From a virus, in IMG/VR virus record IMGVR_UViG_3300042568_000072, positions 1 through 24,843 of that record: a stretch of DNA of 24,843 nt. The stretch is one strand, 5' to 3'. The translations under genes and the position numbers were made by a program. The notes below the pieces were generated by a model. That model made no database searches. It saw nothing but the letters and a program-made list of their open reading frames with translations, and was not told the origin of the DNA. This document shows, piece by piece, positions 13,991-22,865 of this stretch (position 1 is its first letter; every line of letters begins with the position of its first letter).

Positions 13991-14769
13991 TGGTCGCACC
14001 TTACAATTATTCAATCAACGTGCCTAATCCCTTGGCTGGATTCCTACAGGGAGTTCAGATCGGTCAGGTGCAACGCCAACAAGAACAAGAGCGCCAAAAT
14101 CAGCAATTGCAGCAGCAGCAGCAAGCCGCTTTTTTGCAAGACATTCAAGGCACAATTCGGAATCCAACGCCTGAAAAGTGGCAAGAGCTTTACGCCAAGC
14201 ACCCGCTGATGGTTGAGCAAATTTCCACTATCCGTAAAAATGTCACGCCAGCAGCTTCCAATTTGTTTACGCGAACAGCAATTCAAGTTCTGCAATCTGA
14301 TGCTGTTGGAGACGTGGAGGGCGCTGCAAAACAAGCGGAAGATGCTGCTGCGGCTGCTCAGGCAAGTGGAATGACCACTGAAGCGCAACAGCTTACTGAT
14401 ATGGCTAAAGCCTATCGGGGAATGCAGGGCGATCCCACACAACGTCGTGGCGCGATTGCTTCCTTGCTTGCCGTTTATGCAGACAAAGAACAATATGATC
14501 GCATTAATAAAATCTATGGATTTGATATGCCTGCACCGCTTGCAGAATATCAAGCCCGTGTTCGCAAGGATGGCAAAGACGAAGCTGATGTTTGGTGGGA
14601 GTCTCAGGGCAAATTCATGACCACTGACACCGACTTAATTGATATTCAACAGTTCATTAGAGATAGAAAACTCACCGGCAAGCCAGCGCCAAAAGGCGTG
14701 ACATTCACCCCATTGAATCCTGAAGGAGGTCAGACGGAAAAGCCGTCTGGCACCTTTCAAGGGCAGTAA
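13990..14769 (+). CDS. Second ejection protein, probable upstream half of a frameshifted fusion
   Basis: 259 residues as read without a shift. The N-terminus (APYNYSINVPNPLAGFLQGV) is followed by a Gln-rich helix at about 25-50 (QRQQEQERQNQQLQQQQQAA) and a long helical, Ala-rich middle with VLQSDAVGDVEGAAKQAED. This fits the gp20-like slot between the gp7-like and gp16-like genes. Its last residues (TFTPLNPEGGQTEKPSGTFQ) look like a linker, not a natural end, and the stop at 14767-14769 is followed at once by a peptidase domain in the +1 frame. A +1 shift at TTT-C (14755-14758) would give a 362-residue fusion with 256 residues from this frame. Confidence 0.72.
   Translation: MVAPYNYSINVPNPLAGFLQGVQIGQVQRQQEQERQNQQLQQQQQAAFLQDIQGTIRNPTPEKWQELYAKHPLMVEQISTIRKNVTPAASNLFTRTAIQVLQSDAVGDVEGAAKQAEDAAAAAQASGMTTEAQQLTDMAKAYRGMQGDPTQRRGAIASLLAVYADKEQYDRINKIYGFDMPAPLAEYQARVRKDGKDEADVWWESQGKFMTTDTDLIDIQQFIRDRKLTGKPAPKGVTFTPLNPEGGQTEKPSGTFQGQ
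14723..14730 (+). promoter_or_regulatory. Perfect internal Shine-Dalgarno sequence
   Basis: AAGGAGGT is an exact 8-base match to the 16S anti-SD. It lies inside the ejection-protein gene as Glu-Gly-Gly codons, and no ATG, GTG or TTG in the peptidase frame lies within usable distance. It may stimulate frameshifting rather than start translation. Confidence 0.6.
14731..14749 (+). other. Hairpin just before the frame change
   Basis: CAGACGG at 14731-14737 pairs perfectly with CCGTCTG at 14743-14749 around the loop AAAAG. The stem begins directly after the AAGGAGGT and ends 5 bases before the TTT-C at 14755-14758. No U-run follows, so a terminator is unlikely. Confidence 0.65.
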
Positions 14770-15079
14770 CATTAACCCGATTGCCGATCTTGGAAAGCTG
14801 GGCTTCGCACCGACAAGCGGATTCAGAACGCAGCGCCATCAAGAGGCATTGGTTGCTCAAGGGCTGACCAAGACCAAAGGTGGATCGCATCCAATAGGTG
14901 ACGCTTTGGACTTCATGCCGCCGAAGGGAATGTCCATGCAAGAGGCTATTGCCACTGTCCGCAGGATGTATCCTGGCGTTAAGGCTATCCCTAGCAACAA
15001 AGGCGCAATTCATGTAACCTTCCCCGGATGGGGACAGGCTCCTGACGTAAGCGGCTCTCGACGTAGATATGGTGATTAA
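14759..15079 (+). CDS. M15-type peptidase domain in the +1 frame (ejection-protein C-terminus)
   Basis: This frame is open from 14717 to the TAA at 15077-15079. It encodes GKLGFAPTSGFRTQRHQEAL, GGSHPIGDALDF and GAIHVTFPGWG. The SGFR-T start, S-H-x2-G-D-A-x-D (H300 and D307 in fusion numbering) and the last His (H341) fit zinc M15/VanY-type peptidases that cut peptidoglycan peptides. The only normal start codon is a TTG at 14849, after the SGFRT segment, so starting there would destroy the fold. Either a +1 shift from the gene before (TTT to TTC at 14755-14758) or a rare start such as ATT at 14771 is needed; a one-base sequence error is the simple alternative. The next gene starts 2 bases after its stop. 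Confidence 0.62.
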   Translation, partial: KGSNINPIADLGKLGFAPTSGFRTQRHQEALVAQGLTKTKGGSHPIGDALDFMPPKGMSMQEAIATVRRMYPGVKAIPSNKGAIHVTFPGWGQAPDVSGSRRRYGD

Positions 15080-15081
15080 AT

Positions 15082-17952
15082 ATGGCTGAAAAGTATCAAG
15101 AAGGTCAGCAGCTCAAGGGTAGCGACGGCAAAATTTATGTTGTTGTTGGCGGCGTTCCTCGTGAACAGATCGCTGGCCCTTCTGTGCAAAGCGGCGTTTA
15201 TCGCCTGCCAAAATCTCCTGAAAGAGCCGCTAAAGAGGAACGCGAAGCAGGCACTTTCGAACTAGCCAAAGAAGCTGCTGTTCGCGCCGAAGAAAGCGCC
15301 ATAATTTCCAAAGCTTCGGAAGCGCGTGCTGTTAGTGAAGATGAGCGCAAACGCGTAAAGGAATTGCGGGATGCTTATCGCGGCGAAGATGCCGTTAGGG
15401 ATTATGAAAAAGCATTCCCCAATTATGTCGCTGCGTTGAAAACTGGGCCAAATGAAGATTTGACGCTGCTCTATCTCTACGCAAAGACTATCGACCCGCA
15501 AAGCACGGTCGGCGCAAGCGATATGGAAAACATCAACGCGTCCGATGCGCGACTGCCAGCCGCCGTTCAAGGCGCATTGCGTGAATTGCGTGCATCTGAT
15601 GGCAAGTTTACCGATGCTGCTCGAACAAGTATTCGATCGGGCTTGCATAAGGTCATTACGGAAAAAAATCAGGCTTATAAATTTACGCGAGATCGCTTCA
15701 CTTCTGATGCGCAATCACCTGTCTATAACGTCGATCCAATGCTTGTTGTCGGCCAGCCATTCGGCACGCAGCAGCAGGTTGAAGATGTAAAGTCATATTG
15801 GCGCAAGGAATATGAGCGCAATCCAGAAAGCTTGCCGGAGCAATATCGTCCAGAGCGAGTTTCGGCTCCTGAGATAAATATTCCGCCTGACGGCGGCCCT
15901 GTTGCGACTGATCGCGACATTGAAATTACTAATGCCTTGCAGCAAGCATGGGCCGGCAATCAGACAATCGAGCAGATTGATGCGCTTTCACGTCAATTGA
16001 CTGGAGGCAATGGATTGAGTCCTGAAACCATTCAGGCGCTACGTGAGAATGAAACAACAAGGCAGAACATACGATTTAAGCCGTACATTGCGCCTTCTGA
16101 AGCAGCAGCAGCACCTGCTGGCGGCGATCTGGGTCAAGCATTTTACGCTGGCGTTGGTGATATAGCCCAGGGCGTCGGAGACGTTTTTGGCATCGTTGCG
16201 AATCCAGCAAATGCTGTTGTCAATGCGCTGACCGGAGCCAATCTTACAACTGATCTTGGTCAGACATTCCGCGAAGCAACCGGCGCTCCGCAGGGTGATC
16301 CGCTGGCAACTGCAATCAATCGCGCTGGCATAGGCGGTTTAACAAGTGTCGGCGGCGCAATGGGCGCTGCACGCGTGCTGCCTACCGCTGGCCGTGAAAT
16401 TGCTGAGATATTGGCAACGCAACCTGCTCAACAGATCGCTGCAAATATTGGCGGCGCTTCAGCAGCAGAGATCGTCAGGCAACAGGGTGGCGGAGTGCCA
16501 GCACAGATCGCTGCAACGATTGCTGGCGGCATCCCTGCGGCGGGTGCTGTTAGTCAGGCGCAATCTTTTGCGCGATCTCTTCCCGAAGCCGTTTCAACGT
16601 TCCGTGGCGTGCCTCAAGCGGTTCCTGCGGCGGTATCTGCTGCTGATGAAATTGCTGTCACATCACCACGTATGTTTGAGGCTGGCGAAACCATTACAAG
16701 TCGTTCTGGAGGCGCAATGGGAACATCGCCTGAAGAAATTCGGCTTATGCAGGCTGAAGGGCTTCCGGTTCCTGTTCAATTGACGCGTGGTGCTGCTGCA
16801 CGCGATCCTGAACAATTGGCTTTCGAGAAAGAGCAAATCTTTAGCGAACTTGGCGGCCCATTGCGCAGGCGTGCTGAAGAAAACAATCTTCAAGCATTGC
16901 AGAATTTTGATCGCTTCATTGATATGACTGGCGCAGAGGCTCCAGATATTGCGTCCACTGGCAATGCAGTAATCAAGGCTCTTTCACAGGGCTATCAAGC
17001 AAGCAAGAATCGCGTTCGAGTTGCATATACTGAAGCTGATAAGGCTGGTGAAACGGCTGAGATGGTTTCTTATAATGATTTGGTCAATTTTATTGATCAG
17101 CAAACGCCGACAACGCGAACATCGCTTGCACCGATTTTGCAATCAACGCTTGAGAAATTGCGCATGGAAGACCCGGCAGGCTCTGGGTTGATTTCCATCC
17201 GTGCGCTTGAAGATGTGCGCAAGTCGATCAATAAGGCCGTTCAGCCAGGAACACCTAATTCTACATATGGCGATGCGCTGAAAGATTTGATTGATGCTGC
17301 GACTGAAGGCGTAGGTGGCGATCTCTATAAGAAAGCTCGTCAGCTTCGCATTGATCAATCAGATAAGTTTGAAAAGCGTGCAATCGTTGCGCGGCTGGTA
17401 TCAAATATCAAAAACATGGATGATCGCCGCATTCCTGCCGACAGAGTATTCCAAAGCGCAATTCTAAACGAATCTCCTGAAAACATTCAATTCCTGCGCA
17501 GAACGCTTCGGGATCTGGGCGATGATGGCAAGCAGGCTTGGAGTGAACTCCAAGGTGCTACGCTGCGCCATATTCAGGAAAGAGCAACAGCAAACGTCAA
17601 TAAAACATCCGAGAACCTTGACGTTATTTCGGCGGCTCAACTCAATAAGGCTGTTGACGAACTGGACAAGAATGGTCGGCTTGATTTGATTTTCAATCCG
17701 AAGATGGCCCAGCAGGTGCGCGATCTGCGGGACGTGGTGCAGTATGTAAACACCGTTCCGCCTGGAACATCCATCAACAACAGTGGAACAGCACGTACAT
17801 TGGCTGCTGCATTGGGTGAAATGGTTATCACAGGCACCACAACCTCAATTCCGCTGCCTGTCTTGACTGGCATCAAAGTTATCCGCGATCAGATCAAAGA
17901 TGCGAAGATTAAAAAGCAGATCAACAGATCGCTGTTGCCGCGTGGCGAATAG
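15082..17952 (+). CDS. Large internal virion / ejection protein, gp16-like slot
   Basis: 956 residues, the largest gene here. The N-terminal 250 residues are charged and helical (AGTFELAKEAAVRAEESAI; ERKRVKELRDAYRGEDAVRD). Residues about 340-480 are Gly/Ala-rich with weakly hydrophobic stretches (YAGVGDIAQGVGDVFGIVAN, IAATIAGGIPAAGAVSQA) that could insert in membranes. The rest is helical again (EDVRKSINKAVQPGTPNSTY; ARQLRIDQSDKFEKRAIVAR). This arrangement is usual for the biggest ejection protein of podoviruses (P22 gp16 or T7 internal core types), thought to pass into the cell envelope ahead of the DNA. No transglycosylase motif is evident. Ribosome site GGTGA at 15070-15074. The assignment is from size, composition and order. 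Confidence 0.72.
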   Translation: MAEKYQEGQQLKGSDGKIYVVVGGVPREQIAGPSVQSGVYRLPKSPERAAKEEREAGTFELAKEAAVRAEESAIISKASEARAVSEDERKRVKELRDAYRGEDAVRDYEKAFPNYVAALKTGPNEDLTLLYLYAKTIDPQSTVGASDMENINASDARLPAAVQGALRELRASDGKFTDAARTSIRSGLHKVITEKNQAYKFTRDRFTSDAQSPVYNVDPMLVVGQPFGTQQQVEDVKSYWRKEYERNPESLPEQYRPERVSAPEINIPPDGGPVATDRDIEITNALQQAWAGNQTIEQIDALSRQLTGGNGLSPETIQALRENETTRQNIRFKPYIAPSEAAAAPAGGDLGQAFYAGVGDIAQGVGDVFGIVANPANAVVNALTGANLTTDLGQTFREATGAPQGDPLATAINRAGIGGLTSVGGAMGAARVLPTAGREIAEILATQPAQQIAANIGGASAAEIVRQQGGGVPAQIAATIAGGIPAAGAVSQAQSFARSLPEAVSTFRGVPQAVPAAVSAADEIAVTSPRMFEAGETITSRSGGAMGTSPEEIRLMQAEGLPVPVQLTRGAAARDPEQLAFEKEQIFSELGGPLRRRAEENNLQALQNFDRFIDMTGAEAPDIASTGNAVIKALSQGYQASKNRVRVAYTEADKAGETAEMVSYNDLVNFIDQQTPTTRTSLAPILQSTLEKLRMEDPAGSGLISIRALEDVRKSINKAVQPGTPNSTYGDALKDLIDAATEGVGGDLYKKARQLRIDQSDKFEKRAIVARLVSNIKNMDDRRIPADRVFQSAILNESPENIQFLRRTLRDLGDDGKQAWSELQGATLRHIQERATANVNKTSENLDVISAAQLNKAVDELDKNGRLDLIFNPKMAQQVRDLRDVVQYVNTVPPGTSINNSGTARTLAAALGEMVITGTTTSIPLPVLTGIKVIRDQIKDAKIKKQINRSLLPRGE

Positions 17953-17962
17953 GATTGATGCA

Positions 17963-18019
17963 ATGACCTTTCCAAACAACGCAACTTCAGATATACAGAG
18001 CGCGCAGGAGATCGTTTAA
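17963..18019 (+). CDS. Very short ORF, 18 residues, before the tailspike
   Basis: The ORF encodes MTFPNNATSDIQSAQEIV. AGGA at 17951-17954 lies 8 bases upstream, and its TAA at 18017-18019 shares a base with the tailspike ATG (TAATG). It fills the only 66 bases between the ejection protein and the spike. It may exist mainly to carry ribosomes to the tailspike start, for which no good independent ribosome site is obvious other than GGAG at 18007-18010. The peptide has no recognisable motif, and chance is possible. Confidence 0.4.
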   Translation: MTFPNNATSDIQSAQEIV

Positions 18020-20214
18020 TGTCGCTCACGCAAGTAACAGGCCCGTATCCGATCTTCACAGACCTTGACGGGTCTCCGTTGGATGACGGCTATCTATACA
18101 TCGGTAATCAGAACGATGATCCTGAAGCCAATCCGATTCAGGTCTATTGGGATAGTGCGCTCACCATTCCTGCCACACAGCCGATCCGCACGAACAGTGG
18201 TTATGCTTGGCGCAATGGAACGCCAGGACTGCTTTATACCGCTGGCGCATTCTCGATCACTATCCGTAATAAACGCAACGAGTTCGTTCTCTACAGCCCT
18301 GTAGGCTATGGCTTCGATCCTGCGGCTGTCTCTGCGTCCGTTGTAAAGAACGACTTCACTGGCGATGGCGTTGATACGACATTCACGCTTTCAGCAGCAC
18401 CTTCGACCATTCTGGCTACCAACGTTTTCATCAACGGCGTGTATCAGGAAAAGGACAGCTACAGCCTTTCTGGTAACGTGATTACGTTTTCCGTCGCTCC
18501 TCCGCTGAATTCCAGCATCGAGGTAATGACGAATGAAACCGGCGTGATCAATTCCGGCAACGCAACGGCGATCTCCTACACTGCAAGCTTTCCTGGCGCT
18601 GTCGCACAGACCGTTCAGACTAAGCTAGAGCAAACTGTTTCAGTCAAAGACTTCGGTGCTGTTGGCGACGGTGTGGCGGACGATACGGCTGCCATTCAGG
18701 ATGCAGTAGATGCGGTTCAGGTTAGCGGGCAACGCCTTTATTTGCCCGCGGGCACTTATCTTGTGACTTCAACCAATGGGTCTGGCGGCGTTAATATTTC
18801 CGCCGGTATAGAAATGTTTGGCGACGGTGCTGACACCATTATTAAATTAAAAAATGGAGCAACAGGGCTGGTTATTTATGCGTATAACGCTACCGTTTTC
18901 TCTGGACTTTACCTGCATGATTTCACTGTTGACGGCAACAATGTATCGACGGCCCAACTTGATGCTGGTTTAATCCAAATTTTGAACGCTTCCGATTTTG
19001 TTTTGGACAACTTGACGGTTAAAAACGGAACTCGCGCAGCCGCTCCTGCCGGAATTAATGGGATTGCGATTGCCGACACAGCAGGAAACGTCACAAGCGG
19101 AACGGTACAGAACTGTGTTGTCGAAAACTGTTCCAAGGGTCTGTTGAATTGGACAAGCAATGCGTGCAACGGACTGATCCAAGGCAACATCTTGCGCAAT
19201 GCGGTTGGCAACGGCTTGGCTCCCGGCTTGCAAATCAATGGCGGTCAGAACGTAAAAGTCATTGGCAATAGCATTTACGGAAACGAAGGCAGCGGCGTTC
19301 TTATTGGCACGGATGGCACGGGTAACGCGCCTCGTTTTCCTATCATTATTGGCAACCATATTTACGGTAACGGCACAGGAACTTCTGAAGGTTCTGGGAT
19401 TAGATTAGGACGCGCTTTCGGGTCTAATTTTGGGCGCGTCATTATCGCTAACAACCATATCTATGAAAATGGCGTAAATGTTTTGGACCACGGCATAGTC
19501 CTAAACAACGACGCCAACGTAAATGTTACCGGAAATTACATATACAAAAATAAGCTAGCGGCCATTAGTTTAGGCGGCGCTGTAAATGCGTTTGAAGACG
19601 TGCTTATCGAGGGGAACACGTTTGACAACAATAATCAGGCGAACAATTCTTCGGTCGGGATTATCTACGCTATTGGCACGGTTTCCGACGTAAAGATCAC
19701 CGGAAATCGGTTTGTTGATCGACAATCACCATCGACAATGCACTATCCCATTTACACAGCCAGTGGGACTTTCACGCGATGGTCTGTGAGCGATAACACT
19801 TTCTTTGGGCAACTAAACCCGCAGACTGTTTTTTGGGATACGGGAACTCCTGCTGTCTGGTCAAAATCATCGTTTGAAATTACTAGTGAATACCAGACCA
19901 CAAATGCGACAAGCGTTTATGTTGCTATCGCTCCTGTTGCGGACAACACTGCGTGCGTTTTGCGCACAACATCGCTGGCCGTGCAGAATGGCGGATCAAA
20001 CAGAGCGTATTATGATAAGGAAAACGCTATGTTCCGTGCTGGCGGCGCATTGACGGCGCTCGGCGCTGTAGTCACCTATTACGAGCAGGAAAGCGATGCC
20101 ACTTGGGGTGGGTTTAGCCCTTCCCAAACAGGCAACGTCGCGCTTGCAAGCATTGACGGCAAAGCTGCCACAACGATTAATTGGTCTTACACATATCGCA
20201 TGGTGTGGAAATGA
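18019..20214 (+). CDS. Tailspike with P22-type head-binding domain and beta-helix
   Basis: 731 residues. Residues 1-100 form a P22 tailspike-like head-binding domain (YPIFTDLDGSPLDDGYLYIG, PIQVYWDSALTIPATQPIRT, GYAWRNGTPGLLYTAG). About 110-175 is a small beta module (DFTGDGVDTTFTLSAAPSTI). From about 207 a pectate-lyase-3-type beta-helix begins (VKDFGAVGDGVADDTAAIQD, RLYLPAGTYLVT), with repeating N-x-I-Y-G-N rungs (IIGNHIYGNGTG, IANNHIYENG). A C-terminal beta part ends at 731. It would bind the tail hub with its N-terminus and recognise or cut surface polysaccharide with the helix; catalytic residues cannot be placed by eye. Codon choice in the middle (more TTA, GGA, ATT) differs from the anchor, suggesting module exchange. 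The stop overlaps the next ATG (ATGA). Confidence 0.9.
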   Translation: MSLTQVTGPYPIFTDLDGSPLDDGYLYIGNQNDDPEANPIQVYWDSALTIPATQPIRTNSGYAWRNGTPGLLYTAGAFSITIRNKRNEFVLYSPVGYGFDPAAVSASVVKNDFTGDGVDTTFTLSAAPSTILATNVFINGVYQEKDSYSLSGNVITFSVAPPLNSSIEVMTNETGVINSGNATAISYTASFPGAVAQTVQTKLEQTVSVKDFGAVGDGVADDTAAIQDAVDAVQVSGQRLYLPAGTYLVTSTNGSGGVNISAGIEMFGDGADTIIKLKNGATGLVIYAYNATVFSGLYLHDFTVDGNNVSTAQLDAGLIQILNASDFVLDNLTVKNGTRAAAPAGINGIAIADTAGNVTSGTVQNCVVENCSKGLLNWTSNACNGLIQGNILRNAVGNGLAPGLQINGGQNVKVIGNSIYGNEGSGVLIGTDGTGNAPRFPIIIGNHIYGNGTGTSEGSGIRLGRAFGSNFGRVIIANNHIYENGVNVLDHGIVLNNDANVNVTGNYIYKNKLAAISLGGAVNAFEDVLIEGNTFDNNNQANNSSVGIIYAIGTVSDVKITGNRFVDRQSPSTMHYPIYTASGTFTRWSVSDNTFFGQLNPQTVFWDTGTPAVWSKSSFEITSEYQTTNATSVYVAIAPVADNTACVLRTTSLAVQNGGSNRAYYDKENAMFRAGGALTALGAVVTYYEQESDATWGGFSPSQTGNVALASIDGKAATTINWSYTYRMVWK

Positions 20215-21452
20215 TTACGCCCGGATATGCTCTTACAGCTACCGAGCGCGTGCTCCCACGTTTGGCTTTGGATTTTACAACCGCCAATCTTGACAGCCGC
20301 GTCACGGTCACGCGGGCGCTCAATACGGCAACACGCGTTAACAGCAGCGGTTATGTGGAAGTCGTAAACGCTGATCTTCCTCGTTTTGATTTTGACCCTC
20401 TTGGGTCTGGCCTCTGCAAAGGGCTGTTAATCGAAGAAAGTCGGACTAACTTTTTAGCGTACGGAAACGATTTCCGTAATGCCTCATGGTCGCTTGCTAA
20501 TACAACTGTGTCCAATACCGCTGTGACCGGCCCTGATAACACTTTGTCGGCTTACGCTCTGACAGAGGACACCGCCACTAACAACCACGCAATTTTTCAA
20601 CAGTTTGCTACATTGGCTGCGGGCGCGTATACATATTCTATTTTCATAAAACCAAATGGAAGGACGCAGTTTCGTTTGGCTCAAACGGTAGGCGCAACCT
20701 ATTCGGTAGATTATGATTTAAACACTATGACCGCAGTAGGGACTGACGGCGGCGCTACAGGGTCTATCCAATCGTTTAGAAACGGGTGGTATAGGTGTTT
20801 TATGACGTTCACTACGGTGGCGTCAATCAATCAAGCTTTTGTTTTATATTTGATGTCCAATGGCCAGACCAACTATACCGGAAATGGAACTTCTGGTGTC
20901 ATCCCTTGGGGTGGGCAGGTCGAAGCAGGCGCATTTGCGACCAGCTACATCCCCACGACCACGACCAGTCTGACGCGCAACGCTGACGCTGTGGCGATGA
21001 CCGGCACGAATTTCAGCGATTGGTATAACGCCAGTGAGGGCGCTCTTTCGTTTGAAGGCTCTATTCTAGCAGATCAGGGCGCAACTACTGTAGATTTTTC
21101 GCAAATATCCAACGGCGTTTCTAACAGCAATGTAATTTCGCTATGTATGTTCGGCGCAACAGCCCCTCTTTTCCAAGTCGTGAACGGTACTACGCAAGCC
21201 AATATAGACTTAGGAACATTAGCCGTAGGCTCTGTTTTTAAAATGACCGGAGCGTATAAGCTAGACTCGTTTGCTGGCGCGATTAATGGCGACGCGGCGG
21301 TTACTGACGTTAGCGGTTCTATACCTACAGGTATGACGCAAATAGGTTTAGGCAACAGGTTAGGTGGCGGATATATGAACGGTCATGCGCGGCGGTTTAT
21401 GTACTGGCCTCAGAGATTAACCAATGCCGAAGTCCAAGCATTTTCAAAATAG
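20211..21452 (+). CDS. Carbohydrate-binding (LamG/CBM-like) tail fibre protein
   Basis: 413 residues from the ATG at 20211, which overlaps the tailspike stop as ATGA. The frame is open upstream, but that would be spike sequence. It starts MITPGYALTATERVLPRLAL, then RVTVTRALNTATRVNSSGYV and GLLIEESRTNFLAYGNDFRN, a pattern well known in alphaproteobacterial phage and prophage fibre proteins. A first beta-sandwich runs to about 255 (NGWYRCFMTF, WGGQVEAGAFATSYIPT), followed by a LamG/concanavalin-like domain (FKMTGAYKLDSFAGAINGDA, MYWPQRLTNAEVQAFSK). These folds bind glycans. It has no capsid-binding anchor of its own, so it probably attaches through another tail protein. Location between two spikes supports host recognition. 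Confidence 0.78.
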   Translation: MITPGYALTATERVLPRLALDFTTANLDSRVTVTRALNTATRVNSSGYVEVVNADLPRFDFDPLGSGLCKGLLIEESRTNFLAYGNDFRNASWSLANTTVSNTAVTGPDNTLSAYALTEDTATNNHAIFQQFATLAAGAYTYSIFIKPNGRTQFRLAQTVGATYSVDYDLNTMTAVGTDGGATGSIQSFRNGWYRCFMTFTTVASINQAFVLYLMSNGQTNYTGNGTSGVIPWGGQVEAGAFATSYIPTTTTSLTRNADAVAMTGTNFSDWYNASEGALSFEGSILADQGATTVDFSQISNGVSNSNVISLCMFGATAPLFQVVNGTTQANIDLGTLAVGSVFKMTGAYKLDSFAGAINGDAAVTDVSGSIPTGMTQIGLGNRLGGGYMNGHARRFMYWPQRLTNAEVQAFSK

Positions 21453-21461
21453 GATTTTGAC

Positions 21462-22865
21462 ATGACCCTGACCAAAGCAACATTCTCCCTGATCGAAGGC
21501 GCCCCAGTCAATGTGCTGGATTATGGCGCTGTTGGCGATGGTGTTGCTGACGATACGGCGGCGCTTAATGCTGCGCTGGCTGTTGCAGTAGCTAATAACA
21601 GATGTCTATATCTCCCCGCAGGGACATATCTGGCAACGGCTAACATTATCGTTCCTACGCCAAGCAACACGCAGCGCGGGTTCACAATCATGGGCGAAGG
21701 CAAGCATAGCGGGTCAATCATTAAATTCTCCGGTGCGGCAGTCACGACAGGGCTGACGTTCACCTCTGGCGTCGGTGTTTATCAGTATTGGGGAACAGTC
21801 TCTGAGTTGATGATTAGCTGCGTAAGCGGCGCGAAGCGAGGCATGACCTTCACATACGCGCACGCACCAATTCTAAGCAACATTCAGTTTAATGGCGCAA
21901 CTGAGCCAGGGCTTGTGCTGGATAACTGCAATCAGCCAGTTGTCGAAAAATGCTTGTTTTTGAATAACGGTTCCAGCGGAACAGCGCAATTGGCACTAGA
22001 TGTTTCCACAGCGTTTACACTCAGTGACAACTACATAGCTTCGTCTGCCAGCGCCGTCGCTGGTATTGATATTGATCGAAGCAACACAGGGATTGTTATC
22101 GGTGGCGCTATTGAAAGCACCGGCGTCCCTATCCGTATATGCGAAGCTGCTGACGGCACCGTCGGCTGCAATGACATAACCATTCAGTCAATTAACATAG
22201 AAAACCCAACCAACTGCTACGTTCGCATGGGTTATGGCTGGACATCAACTTTTGGCGTCCGAAACATCACTGTGTCAAACTGTCGTGGTTATACATCGGG
22301 CAGTACCACGGCGCTAATCGGCGTCGATATGAAAAACTGCCTTGGTGTGGATATTATTAGCTGCCAATTCGCTTTAAACGCTGGCGGAACTGCGTCTCAT
22401 AATTTGAACGGCACGACAAATCTCGGCGTTTTTGTAGGTAAGAACCGCGAAAGTTTTGGCACCGCGATCCCTTGGGTCATGGCTAATTCCGTTGCCGTCG
22501 CTGCCGCCACACCAATTACTGATTGGTCTTCCGATTTTGTCACCAATCAAACGGTTTATGTGTTTAGGTCGCCTACAACAGACACACTGAATAACGTTAT
22601 CTTCGCCGGCCAAGGTGGCCTATATAATTACATTCTTTTGGGCAACTCTGGTGCGACCACCATCAACCGCACATCCGCGGTGCCTTCGCTTGATGGAACA
22701 ACGATCACATTGGTTGCGTCTGATAATAACACTACAATCGCGCATTTTGGCGGCGGCGGAGGTGGTCAGTTTCGCAACCTCTCAGGCGCAAACATTACGA
22801 TGACCTCCGGCCAAGCACTTTCATATGTGTATGACAACAATACCGGCAACTGGTCACAAATCTAA
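21462..22865 (+). CDS. Second beta-helix spike protein (pectate-lyase-like)
   Basis: 467 residues. It starts with a short lead (MTLTKATFSLIEGAPVNVLD) directly into YGAVGDGVADDTAALNAALA and CLYLPAGTYLATANI, the same pectate-lyase-3 opening as the first tailspike. Beta-helix rungs follow (PILSNIQFNGATEPGLVLDN, VVEKCLFLNNGSSGTAQLAL, DITIQSINIENPTNCYVRMG) and then a beta-rich C-terminal part ending SYVYDNNTGNWSQI. There is no head-binding domain. It may trimerise and bind through the LamG-like protein or the first spike, giving a branched receptor-binding set. The gene starts 9 bases after the previous stop; the ribosome site AGGAT at 21452-21456 is weak. Confidence 0.82.
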   Translation: MTLTKATFSLIEGAPVNVLDYGAVGDGVADDTAALNAALAVAVANNRCLYLPAGTYLATANIIVPTPSNTQRGFTIMGEGKHSGSIIKFSGAAVTTGLTFTSGVGVYQYWGTVSELMISCVSGAKRGMTFTYAHAPILSNIQFNGATEPGLVLDNCNQPVVEKCLFLNNGSSGTAQLALDVSTAFTLSDNYIASSASAVAGIDIDRSNTGIVIGGAIESTGVPIRICEAADGTVGCNDITIQSINIENPTNCYVRMGYGWTSTFGVRNITVSNCRGYTSGSTTALIGVDMKNCLGVDIISCQFALNAGGTASHNLNGTTNLGVFVGKNRESFGTAIPWVMANSVAVAAATPITDWSSDFVTNQTVYVFRSPTTDTLNNVIFAGQGGLYNYILLGNSGATTINRTSAVPSLDGTTITLVASDNNTTIAHFGGGGGGQFRNLSGANITMTSGQALSYVYDNNTGNWSQI

